Translations under genes and position numbers: made by a program
Notes under the pieces: generated by a model
Database searches by the model: none
Told to the model about the DNA's origin: nothing
The model's input: the letters and a program-made list of their open reading frames with translations, nothing else
Shown here: positions 19,329-26,628 of the stretch, piece by piece
Layout of the letters: each line of letters starts with the position of its first letter
Position numbering within the stretch: the first letter of the stretch is position 1
From: Variovorax sp. KK3
GTDB taxonomy: Bacteria; Pseudomonadota; Gammaproteobacteria; Burkholderiales; Burkholderiaceae_C
Direction: 5' to 3'
Assembly: GCF_001984055.1 (NCBI RefSeq)
Contig: NZ_LYVO01000068.1
Location: 1-41,349, forward strand
DNA length: 41,349 nt

Positions 19329-19352
19329 GTCACAAAGCCGGTATATTGTGAC
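19329..19352. promoter_or_regulatory. Palindrome between ribF and the HNH gene
   Basis: GTCACAA (19329-19335) and TTGTGAC (19346-19352) are perfect inverted copies with a 10-base spacer. The site lies in the 169-bp divergent gap and is AT-rich in the middle (gtata). The arms resemble Crp-family half-sites, but the orientation and spacing differ from the classical TGTGA-N6-TCACA. It could be an operator for ribF, for the HNH gene, or for both. Confidence 0.4.
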
Positions 19353-19438
19353 GCAGTACGTCGCGCGTCGGCTTCGACCGGTGCCCGTTGTCCTGGTCTT
19401 TCCGTGGTTCTTCTTCCTTTTACTGTGAGGAGGCGTGT

Positions 19439-19996
19439 GTGAAGGTCTTGAAGCTCTCGGCCCAAGGGCTGCCCCAGTCGTGGATATCGCTGGAACAGGC
19501 GGTGATCCACTACGCGGCGGACGAGGTGCGCTGGGAGGTGGGCGCGCAGGTCGCGGTGTTCCGCGGCGGGCACAACGCTGTCACCGGCAGGCAGTCGCAG
19601 ATCGCGATCAACAGCATCATCGGCACCAAGGGCGTGCCGCGTATCAACCCCTTCGCGCTGCGCCCGGGCCTGACCAACAGCAAGCTCTTTGCGCGCGACC
19701 GCAACATCTGCGCCTACTGCGGCGGTCATTTTCACGAGGAAGACCTCACGCGCGAGCACATCATCCCCTTCGCCCAGAACGGCGTCGACAGCTGGATGAA
19801 CGTGGTCACGGCCTGCAAGCCCTGCAACCACCGCAAGAGCAGCCGCACGCCCGAGCAGGCCAACATGGCGCTGCTGTATGCGCCCTACGTGCCCTCGCTG
19901 TGGGAGGACTTCATTCTGCGCAACCGCCGCATCCTGGCGGACCAGATGGAGTTCTTGATGGCGCACCTGCCGCACAACTCGCGGCTGCACGCATAG
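19439..19996 (+). CDS. HNH endonuclease-like protein
   Basis: A 185-residue protein with a C-terminal HNH nuclease fold. The zinc-type pairs are CAYC (Cys91, Cys94) and CKPC (Cys126, Cys129). The nuclease core is REHIIPF (His107), then Asn121 and NHRKS (His131). The N-terminal 80 residues have no motif I recognise. I chose a GTG start at 19439 because GAGGAGG sits five bases upstream (19427-19433), a near-perfect ribosome binding site. An in-frame ATG at 19388 would bury that site. The gene stands alone next to housekeeping genes, without phage or insertion-sequence neighbours, so it is probably a stable chromosomal gene. Its biological substrate is unknown. Confidence 0.88.
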   Translation: MKVLKLSAQGLPQSWISLEQAVIHYAADEVRWEVGAQVAVFRGGHNAVTGRQSQIAINSIIGTKGVPRINPFALRPGLTNSKLFARDRNICAYCGGHFHEEDLTREHIIPFAQNGVDSWMNVVTACKPCNHRKSSRTPEQANMALLYAPYVPSLWEDFILRNRRILADQMEFLMAHLPHNSRLHA

Positions 19997-20002
19997 GCGT
20001 AG

Positions 20003-21382
20003 TCAGTAGCTCAGCTCGAGCACGCTGAGTTCGCCCGCGCCGGCCGGCCAGGTCCGGCCCACCACGCGTTCGCCGTTGAATTCGCCGACAACGCTGCGCG
20101 GCGCCTCGTCCGTCAGCCTGAGCTTCGCGCTCGACACGCCGGCACCCGTCGGAGGCACGCCGGGCAGCTCGGCCCGGCCGTCGAGGCGCATGGTGTCGCG
20201 CTGCACATCGAAGTAGCCGCGTGGTCGGGTGAAGATCACGAGCGCCTTGGCATCACGGTCCGATTCGACCATTCGCTCGGGTCGCAGTTGAACGACCGCG
20301 CTGGACCGCGGGAAGGGGGTTCGATAGATGTGAGTCGTGGCGTAGCCCGGCGCGCTCAGCACGAATTCGTAAGCCGTGGCTGGCTGGGCCTGGAACGGGC
20401 CCCATCGGCCGTCCTGCGCGATGGTCTGTTCCCAGGCGGCCTGCCCACGTCGGGCACCGGTCGACGCGTCGACGGCGAAGACGGCCAGACGCGCGCCCAC
20501 CAGCGGCAGGTTGTTGACGAAGCTGCCGCTGGCGGCATCGTGCGAATCGAGGCCGAGGCCCGTGACGCGTCCCGACAGCACGATCTTGTCTTCCGGCAAC
20601 GGCTGCAGCGTGCGGGGCGCCGCACCCGTCAGGAAGCGCCAGGTCGCATCGAACGCAGCCGGTGAGAAAGAGGTCTCGCGATGGTCGATGCGCGGCAACG
20701 CGAGGTTGGTCGCGCCCTTGAGCGCCGGGCCATCGAAGCCGATGTTCGTGGCCGTGCCCTTGGCGCCGATCCACAGGCCGTCTGGCTGGGCGTATTTGTC
20801 GTTGTTGTCGGAGCGGATGGTCTGCCACTTCACGCCGGGCGTGACCTCGTCGCCGGCCGCGTTCTTGGGTGCGTTGAGCTTCTGGATGAAGGGGCTTAGG
20901 CCCGAGAACTCGCTGCCTTCGCGCAGCCCCTTCACCGCCCAGATGCCGTGGGCCGGGTTGCCACCGAGCACCACGTGGCTCACGAACTGGTCGCCACCGC
21001 CGTTTTGCACGTAGTTGCGGATGGTGTTGCCGCCACGCGAATTGCCGAGCAGGATCACCTTGCGCGCGCCGGTCAGTTTCAACACGCGATCGACCTCGGC
21101 TTTGAGGAACGTCATCGATTCGGCGGTGGAACTGCGCCCGGGCTGGGCTGCGCCGTCGTCGTCGCGTGCCAAAGGGAAAGGCTGGTCGACGGTGAACAGC
21201 CGCTCGCGCGGCCAGCCGTTCGATTCGAAGCGCCAGAGCGTGGTTTGCCACAGCGCCGCCGAGTCGCCGTTGCCGTGCATGAAGACGATCGGCGGCCGAT
21301 CGTCGAGGGAGGGCACGGAGCTGCAGGCGGCGAGCATGGTCGTGGCGAGGCTGAAGGCGATCAGGTGTCGGCGAGTGTGCAT
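20003..21382 (-). CDS. Alpha/beta-hydrolase lipoprotein (esterase/lipase-like)
   Basis: A 459-residue predicted lipoprotein. The signal peptide ends in the lipobox LAAC with Cys20, and Arg4-Arg5 precedes the hydrophobic core. The hydrolase domain begins with the oxyanion loop FMHGNGD (34-40) and has the nucleophile Ser115 in GNSRGG. A likely acid/base pair lies further on; His in RIDHRET near residue 233 is a candidate. After about residue 250 comes a beta-rich region of some 200 residues that may be an added binding or all-beta module. It would work in the periplasm or at the outer membrane on an ester substrate. It ends six bases after the convergent HNH gene stop. The substrate is unknown. 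Confidence 0.87.
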   Translation of the reverse strand: MHTRRHLIAFSLATTMLAACSSVPSLDDRPPIVFMHGNGDSAALWQTTLWRFESNGWPRERLFTVDQPFPLARDDDGAAQPGRSSTAESMTFLKAEVDRVLKLTGARKVILLGNSRGGNTIRNYVQNGGGDQFVSHVVLGGNPAHGIWAVKGLREGSEFSGLSPFIQKLNAPKNAAGDEVTPGVKWQTIRSDNNDKYAQPDGLWIGAKGTATNIGFDGPALKGATNLALPRIDHRETSFSPAAFDATWRFLTGAAPRTLQPLPEDKIVLSGRVTGLGLDSHDAASGSFVNNLPLVGARLAVFAVDASTGARRGQAAWEQTIAQDGRWGPFQAQPATAYEFVLSAPGYATTHIYRTPFPRSSAVVQLRPERMVESDRDAKALVIFTRPRGYFDVQRDTMRLDGRAELPGVPPTGAGVSSAKLRLTDEAPRSVVGEFNGERVVGRTWPAGAGELSVLELSY

Positions 21383-21402
21383 GACCAGGTATGGGCGCGA
21401 TG

Positions 21403-21437
21403 AAAAAAGCGCCCGCCGGCTCGAGGCTGGCGGGCGC
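21403..21437 (-). terminator. Intrinsic terminator of the acyl-CoA dehydrogenase operon
   Basis: On the minus strand, GCGCCCGCC pairs with GGCGGGCGC (plus-strand 21429-21437 and 21409-21417) around an 11-base loop, followed by six T (plus-strand A-run 21403-21408). It lies 34 bases beyond the stop of the small-subunit gene and just upstream of the lipoprotein hydrolase start. Confidence 0.85.
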
Positions 21438-21470
21438 CGCGTGCGGTCGCAAAGATACCAGCGCGGGCCG

Positions 21471-22586
21471 TCAGGCGAACACCCCGGCGCTGTCCTGCAT
21501 GCGCGACGAGACTTCGCCCAGGTGGTGGAGCGTGTCGCCGAACACCATCTCCAGCTGCGTCAACTTCCGGAAGTAGTGGCTGCCGGCGTACTCGTCCGTC
21601 ACGCCGATGCCGCCGTGCAACTGCACCGACTGCTGGCCCACGAAGCGCATCGACACGCCGAGCTGGTACTTGGCGCGGGCCACTGCCTGGCGCCGCTCGG
21701 CGGCCGGCGCATTGAGCTTCAGCGTCGCGTAGTAGCTCATCGACCGGGCCAGCTCCAATTGCATCTTCATGTCGGCCACGCGGTGGCGCAACGCCTGGAA
21801 GCTCGCGATGGTGGTGTTGAACTGTTTGCGCGTATTCATGTACTCGACGGTCAGCGCCAGCGTCTTGTCCATCGCGCCCACGCCCTCGGCGCAGGCGGCG
21901 GCGATGCCGATGTCGACCGCATGCTCGAGCGCGGGCAGGCCGTCCTCGGCGATCAGCGTGGCGGCCGCGTCGTGAAACACCACTTCGGCCGCGCGGCTGC
22001 CGTCTTGTGTGCCATAGCCGCGCGCGGCCACGCCGTCTTCGGAGCGCGGCACCAGGAAGAGGGCGATACGGCCGTCGAGCTGCGCGGGGACGATGAAGGC
22101 ATCGGCCTCGTCGCCGGCCGGCACCAGGCTCTTGGTGCCGCGCAAGCGATAGGTATCGCCATCCTTCGTCGCCTTCGCCTCGCACACGTCGAGCCGGTAA
22201 CGTGCCTTGCGCTCTTGGTAAGCCAACACCACCATGGCCTGGCCACCGGCAATGCGCGGCAGCCAGTCGGCCCGTGTGTCTTCGTCGGCGTGGCTAGCAA
22301 GCGCGGCGCCGGCGATCAGGGATTGGGCCAAGGGCTCGAGCACGATGCCCCGGCCGAGCTCTTCCATCACCACCATGCCTTCGACCGGGCCCATGCCGAG
22401 GCCGCCGTCGTCCTCGGGGATGAAGAGGCCGCCGAGGCCCAATTCGGCCAGTTCGTCCCAGGCCTCGCGCGAGAAGCCACCGGCGGCCTCGATGGCGCGG
22501 CGGCGCTCGAAGCCGTAGCCCTTCTCGACCCACCGGGCGACTGCGTCGCGAAGCTGCTGCTGGTCGTCGCTGAAATTGAAGTCCAT
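21471..22586 (-). CDS. Acyl-CoA dehydrogenase, PimD-like small subunit
   Basis: A 371-residue flavoprotein-type acyl-CoA dehydrogenase. It opens with MDFNFSDDQQQLRDAVARWVEKGY, shown here only as the family-typical N-terminus, and includes the C-terminal QLHGGIGVTDEYAGSHYF segment. The usual catalytic Glu in a YEGT-like motif is missing: the aligned segment reads LEMVFGDTLHH. The sequence style matches the small subunit of pimeloyl-CoA dehydrogenase pairs. It is 28 bp downstream of the large-subunit gene, and the two probably form a heteromer acting on CoA esters of dicarboxylic or other bulky acids. This is inferred from resemblance and gene order. A terminator follows at 21403-21437. Confidence 0.9.
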   Translation of the reverse strand: MDFNFSDDQQQLRDAVARWVEKGYGFERRRAIEAAGGFSREAWDELAELGLGGLFIPEDDGGLGMGPVEGMVVMEELGRGIVLEPLAQSLIAGAALASHADEDTRADWLPRIAGGQAMVVLAYQERKARYRLDVCEAKATKDGDTYRLRGTKSLVPAGDEADAFIVPAQLDGRIALFLVPRSEDGVAARGYGTQDGSRAAEVVFHDAAATLIAEDGLPALEHAVDIGIAAACAEGVGAMDKTLALTVEYMNTRKQFNTTIASFQALRHRVADMKMQLELARSMSYYATLKLNAPAAERRQAVARAKYQLGVSMRFVGQQSVQLHGGIGVTDEYAGSHYFRKLTQLEMVFGDTLHHLGEVSSRMQDSAGVFA

Positions 22587-22614
22587 CGTCTCGTTCCTTG
22601 CTGCTGTGTGGCGC

Positions 22615-23796
22615 TCAACCGAGGACGGTCTGAGCGACGATGTTGCGCTGCACTTCGTTGCTGCCGCCGTAGATGGTGGTCTTGCGCATATTGAAGTAGG
22701 TGCTGGCGAGCGGCGCCAGTTCGGGATGGCCGCCGGGGAAGTCGCCTTGCCAGCCTGCAGCCATGGCTTCGCGGACCAATGGCAGCGCGAAAGGGCCGCC
22801 GGCCAGCATCATGAGCTCGGAGTAGCGCTGCTGGATCTCGCTGCCCTTGATCTTCAACAGGCCGGCGATGTCGAGCGAGTTCTTGCCCGAGGTGGCTGCG
22901 GACAGCACGCGCAGCACGAGCATTTCGAGCGCGACCACGTCGACTTCGAGCTTGGCGATCTCGTCGCGGAAACGCGCGTCGTCCCAGACGTCCTCGCTTT
23001 TCGCGATGCGCTTCAGGCGTTCGAGTTCGCGCTTGGCGCGGTTCACGTCGGCGATGTTGGTGCGCTCGTGCGAGAGCAGGTGCTTGGCGTAGGTCCAGCC
23101 CTTGTTCTCCTCGCCGATCAGGTTCTCCGCGGGCACCTCGACGTTGTCGAAGAAGACTTCGTTGACCTCGTGGCCGCCGTCCAAGAGCTTGATCGGACGC
23201 ACCGTCACGCCAGGCGACTTCATGTCGATCAGCAGGAAGCTGATGCCGGTCTGGGGCTTGCCTTCGTTGCTGGTGCGCACCAGGCAGAAGATCCACTCGC
23301 CGTACTGGCCGAGCGTGGTCCAGGTTTTCTGGCCGTTGACGATGTACTTGTCGCCCTGGCGTTCGGCGCGGGTCTTCAGCGATGCCAGGTCGGAGCCCGA
23401 GCCCGGCTCGCTGTAGCCCTGGCTCCACCAGACCTCGCCACTCGCGATGCCGGGCAGGAAGCGTTTGTGCTGCTCGGCGTTGCCGAAGGCCTGAATCACC
23501 GGGGCCACCATCACCGGGCCGAAGGGCACGATGCGCGGGGCGCCGGCGAGTGCGGTTTCTTCCTCGAACAGATGCCGTTGCACGGCGGTCCAGCCCGGGC
23601 CGCCGAATTCGACCGGCCAGCCGTAGCCAAGCCAGCCCTTCTTGCCGAGGATCTTGGCCCAGCGCTGCAGATCGTCTCGCGTCAGCTCGAGGGCGTGGTG
23701 CACCTTGTGGGAAATGTCTTGGGGAAGGTTGTCCTTGACCCATGCGCGAATCTCTTCGCGGAACTTCTGTTCTTCGGGCGTGAAGCTCAAATCCAT
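22615..23796 (-). CDS. Acyl-CoA dehydrogenase, PimC-like large subunit
   Basis: A 393-residue acyl-CoA dehydrogenase. Visible family features are the FAD/substrate loop GYSEPGSGSDLASLKTRA, the WTTLGQYGEWIF segment and the C-terminal IYGGSNEVQRNIVAQ. The canonical catalytic Glu of the YEG motif is Gly here, as in the subgroup of large subunits from paired dehydrogenases; a base on another helix, as in isovaleryl-CoA dehydrogenase, is possible. The start at 23796 (MDLSFTPEEQ) was selected over an upstream in-frame start because the extension is unlike any family member. It is the first gene of a two-gene operon and divergent from purN with a 152-bp gap. Confidence 0.92.
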   Translation of the reverse strand: MDLSFTPEEQKFREEIRAWVKDNLPQDISHKVHHALELTRDDLQRWAKILGKKGWLGYGWPVEFGGPGWTAVQRHLFEEETALAGAPRIVPFGPVMVAPVIQAFGNAEQHKRFLPGIASGEVWWSQGYSEPGSGSDLASLKTRAERQGDKYIVNGQKTWTTLGQYGEWIFCLVRTSNEGKPQTGISFLLIDMKSPGVTVRPIKLLDGGHEVNEVFFDNVEVPAENLIGEENKGWTYAKHLLSHERTNIADVNRAKRELERLKRIAKSEDVWDDARFRDEIAKLEVDVVALEMLVLRVLSAATSGKNSLDIAGLLKIKGSEIQQRYSELMMLAGGPFALPLVREAMAAGWQGDFPGGHPELAPLASTYFNMRKTTIYGGSNEVQRNIVAQTVLG

Positions 23797-23948
23797 GCGT
23801 GCCTCGCTGTGTTGGTCGTGCGCCGCGGCAGGCGGCGCGTCGGTCGGTCGTCGAAACCGATGGGTTTTAGCACGGTCGTGCTTGTTTGCGGTGTCCGCGC
23901 GGCGACAAAGCGAGGGGGTGGAAACGAGCACAGATAATCCCGCCTCCC

Positions 23949-24533
23949 ATGAAGAACATCGTGATCCTGATTTCCGGCAGCGGCTCCAACATGGCCGCCA
24001 TCGTGCGCGCCGCGGAGCGCGAGCAATGGGCGCGGCGCTTCAATGCACGCGTGGTGGCGGTAATCAGCAACAAGGCGGACGCGGCGGGCGTGGCACTCGC
24101 GCAGTCGCAGGGGTTGGCGACCGCTGTCGTGCCGCATTCGGACTATGCGAGCCGTGAGGCCTTCGACGCGGCGCTGGCCGATGCGGTGGATGCGCACGCG
24201 CCGGCGCTGGTGGTGCTGGCGGGCTTCATGCGCATCCTCACGCCGTGGTTCGTGGCGCGCTATCAGGGTCGCCTGCTCAACATTCACCCCTCGCTGCTGC
24301 CGGCTTTTCCCGGTTTGCACACGCACCGGCGTGCGATCGAAGCGGGGTGTCGGATTGCCGGGGTCACGGTGCATCAAGTGACGACGGAACTCGATCACGG
24401 CCCGATCCTGGCGCAGGCCGCGGTGCCGGTGCTGCCGGACGACACGCCTGACAGCTTGGCAGCCCGTGTGCTGGCGCAGGAACATCGGGTGTATCCGCAG
24501 GCGATCGCCAACTGGCTAGGAGAAACAGAATGA
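23949..24533 (+). CDS. purN: Phosphoribosylglycinamide formyltransferase
   Basis: A 194-residue enzyme that transfers a formyl group from 10-formyltetrahydrofolate to GAR in purine synthesis. The phosphate-binding loop SGSGSN is at residues 9-14. The catalytic residues are Asn111 and His113 (NIHPSLLPAFPG) and Asp149 (TTELDHGPI). The length matches the monofunctional bacterial enzyme. The stop overlaps the start of the following I78-type lipoprotein gene by four bases (ATGA at 24530), so the two are probably translated together. The upstream gap is divergent to the acyl-CoA dehydrogenase operon. Confidence 0.97.
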   Translation: MKNIVILISGSGSNMAAIVRAAEREQWARRFNARVVAVISNKADAAGVALAQSQGLATAVVPHSDYASREAFDAALADAVDAHAPALVVLAGFMRILTPWFVARYQGRLLNIHPSLLPAFPGLHTHRRAIEAGCRIAGVTVHQVTTELDHGPILAQAAVPVLPDDTPDSLAARVLAQEHRVYPQAIANWLGETE

Positions 24534-24898
24534 CAAGGTTCGTGTCTCGAGAACGGGCCCTGAACGCGGCGTTACGGACTTCGCACTTGACCATGGCCTT
24601 CTTGTTGCTGGCCGGCTGCACTGCGTCCGGGCGGCCGCCCGCGAGCAACTCGCCGGTGGCGTCCCCGCCGACCGTCGCAGCGCCGGAGCCGGCGCGGGCC
24701 TGCGATGCGGACAAGGCCAAGTTCGCAGTGGGCCAGGTGGTCACTTCGCAGCTGGAAGCGACGGCCCGAACGCGTGCTGGCGCGTCGAGTGTTCGCACAC
24801 TCAGGCCCGACCAGGTCGTCACGCTCGATTTCAATTCGAGTCGGTTGAACCTTGTGGTGGATGCCCGCAATCAAGTGACCGCTGTTCGCTGCGGATGA
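24530..24898 (+). CDS. I78-family protease-inhibitor-like lipoprotein
   Basis: A 122-residue predicted lipoprotein. The signal peptide ends in LLAGC (Cys30). An Ala/Pro/Ser linker follows to about residue 57. The remainder matches the I78 (AFLEI-like) inhibitor pattern: a conserved Cys, then FAVGQ, an Arg-rich stretch with RTLRPDQ, then SSRLNLVVD and the terminal RCG with the second Cys. Known members block serine proteases. Here it would sit in the periplasm or on the outer membrane. The start has AGGAG seven bases upstream and overlaps the purN stop. A shorter start at residue 22 (MAFLLLAGC) is possible. Confidence 0.85.
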   Translation: MTRFVSRERALNAALRTSHLTMAFLLLAGCTASGRPPASNSPVASPPTVAAPEPARACDADKAKFAVGQVVTSQLEATARTRAGASSVRTLRPDQVVTLDFNSSRLNLVVDARNQVTAVRCG

Positions 24899-24930
24899 GT
24901 CGCGACGCGGCGCCGCCTCTGCCGGTGCGG

Positions 24931-25176
24931 TCAGTCGATGCGGGTGAAGCGCGGCTGCGGACGCCCGTCGATGTCGACCGTTTCACCGAACATGGCCGCA
25001 GGCCGCACCCACAAGCCGCGCGCGCCGTACTCTGCGCGGTAGAGCGTCATGGGTTCCAACGTTTCGCTGTGGCGTGCGGTTCCCAGCACTTCGTACTCGC
25101 CGCCTTTGTAGTGGCGGTAGCGGCCGGGCGGGGTTTCGATCAGGGGCGGCAGGTCGTCGTCGGTCGGAGGGGTCAT
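24931..25176 (-). CDS. DUF1653 small protein
   Basis: An 81-residue soluble protein. It carries the DUF1653 core: GRYRHYKGGEYEVLGTARHSE, then the YRAEYGARGLWVRP segment and a C-terminal RFTRID. The function of the family is unknown. The start at 25176 (MTPPTDDD) gives the usual length; upstream in-frame codons enter the gap before rsmB. It stands alone, divergent from rsmB (49 bp between starts) and convergent with the I78 gene. Confidence 0.88.
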   Translation of the reverse strand: MTPPTDDDLPPLIETPPGRYRHYKGGEYEVLGTARHSETLEPMTLYRAEYGARGLWVRPAAMFGETVDIDGRPQPRFTRID

Positions 25177-25225
25177 GGATGACGATTGTGCGGGGCGTGG
25201 GTGGGCGCGCTGAGACAATCGGGCG

Positions 25226-26497
25226 ATGCATCCCCGAGCCCTTCTCGAGGCCTGCGCCGAACTGGTCGGCCTGGCCCTCAAATTCGAACATCCCGCCGAT
25301 CAGGTCGTGTCCCGCTACTTCCGCGAGCATCGCTCGCTCGGGCCGCGCGAGCGAGCGACCCTGGCCGAGACCGTCTACAACGTGCTGCGCAAGAAGCTGC
25401 TGTTCGATCATTTTTCGCCATCGGGCAGCGGGCCGAAGGAACGCCGGATGGCCATCCTCGGCTTTCACGGCCCGCGTGATTTCCTGAAAAGCGCGCTGAG
25501 CGATGTGGAGAAGCGCTGGCTCGACCAGTGCGACGCCGTTCGTCAGGAAGATCTGCTGGAAAGGCACCGGCACAACCTGCCTGAATGGCTCGTGGCGCCC
25601 CTTAAGGCGCAGTTGGGTGGCGAATTCTGGGCATTGGCGACGAGTCTGCAGGAGCCTGCTCCGCTCGATTTGCGAGTCAATGCCCTGACCGACAAGCGCG
25701 CCGATGTGCAGAAAGAACTGGGTCTGGGTGGAATCAAGGCGACAGCCACGCCGTATTCGCCCTGGGGCTTGCGCACGGAAGGCAAACCCGCTCTGACTCG
25801 GCTGGATGCGTTCGCCCGCGGCGCCATCGAGGTGCAGGACGAGGGGTCTCAACTGCTCGCGCTGCTGCTGGACGCCAAGCGTGGCGAAATGGTGGTCGAC
25901 TTCTGCGCGGGCGCCGGCGGCAAGACGCTGGCAATCGGCGCAACCATGCGCAGCACCGGCCGGCTCTATGCCTTCGACACATCGGCGCACAGGCTGGATG
26001 CGCTGAAGCCGCGGCTCGCGCGCAGCAAGCTATCGAACGTGCATCCGGCGGCTATCGCGCACGAGCGCGACGACCGCATCAAGCGCCTTGCCGGCAAGAT
26101 CGACCGGGTTCTGGTGGACGCGCCCTGCTCGGGGCTGGGCACGCTGCGACGCAATCCGGATTTGAAATGGCGGCAAAGCCCGGCGGCGATCGAGGAGCTG
26201 AAGGCCAAGCAGACGGCGATCTTGCAAAGCGCGTCTAGGCTCGTGAAGCCGGGGGGGCGGCTGGTCTACGCCACCTGCAGCGTGTTGCCGGAAGAGAACG
26301 AGTCCATTGCTGAGGCCTTCGGCACCGACCATCCAGATTTCGTGTTACGGGATGTGGCGCCGTTGCTGGAAGGCCTCAAACTCGCCGATCCGGAGCGCCT
26401 GTGCGCTGGAGGGGAGGGCGGGGCGCGCTATCTGAGGCTTTGGCCGCACCGACATGGCACGGACGGCTTCTTCGCTGCGGTGTGGCAGCGGAAATAG
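25226..26497 (+). CDS. rsmB: 16S rRNA m5C methyltransferase, RsmB/NOL1-NOP2 family
   Basis: A 423-residue S-adenosylmethionine-dependent RNA methyltransferase. The N-terminal 140 residues look like the NusB-type RNA-binding domain of RsmB. The methyltransferase part contains the SAM loop VVDFCAGAGGKTLA, then the two active-site cysteines: Cys301 in DAPCSGLGTLRRNPD and Cys351 in YATCSVLPEENE. By family knowledge one cysteine attacks C6 of the target cytosine and the other assists release. The length is close to E. coli RsmB. RsmB is the likeliest identity within the family. A 131-bp gap separates it from the downstream desaturase gene. Confidence 0.9.
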   Translation: MHPRALLEACAELVGLALKFEHPADQVVSRYFREHRSLGPRERATLAETVYNVLRKKLLFDHFSPSGSGPKERRMAILGFHGPRDFLKSALSDVEKRWLDQCDAVRQEDLLERHRHNLPEWLVAPLKAQLGGEFWALATSLQEPAPLDLRVNALTDKRADVQKELGLGGIKATATPYSPWGLRTEGKPALTRLDAFARGAIEVQDEGSQLLALLLDAKRGEMVVDFCAGAGGKTLAIGATMRSTGRLYAFDTSAHRLDALKPRLARSKLSNVHPAAIAHERDDRIKRLAGKIDRVLVDAPCSGLGTLRRNPDLKWRQSPAAIEELKAKQTAILQSASRLVKPGGRLVYATCSVLPEENESIAEAFGTDHPDFVLRDVAPLLEGLKLADPERLCAGGEGGARYLRLWPHRHGTDGFFAAVWQRK

Positions 26498-26520
26498 GGC
26501 GAAACCCTCAAAGAGACGCG

Positions 26521-26548
26521 TTGACTCCTTTGGCCACAAGGATTTAAC
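26521..26548 (+). promoter_or_regulatory. Candidate sigma-70 promoter for the desaturase gene
   Basis: TTGACT (26521-26526) is followed after 16 bases by TTTAAC (26543-26548). The first matches the -35 consensus at five of six positions and the second the -10 at four of six. A 5' leader of about 75 nt would precede the ATG at 26629. Confidence 0.45.
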
Positions 26549-26628
26549 CCCTTTTTGAGAGGCCAACCTTTAAAATAGCGAGTTCCCTGAAGGCTGCACC
26601 TTCGTGTGGCCATGGAGCACCCAACCCA

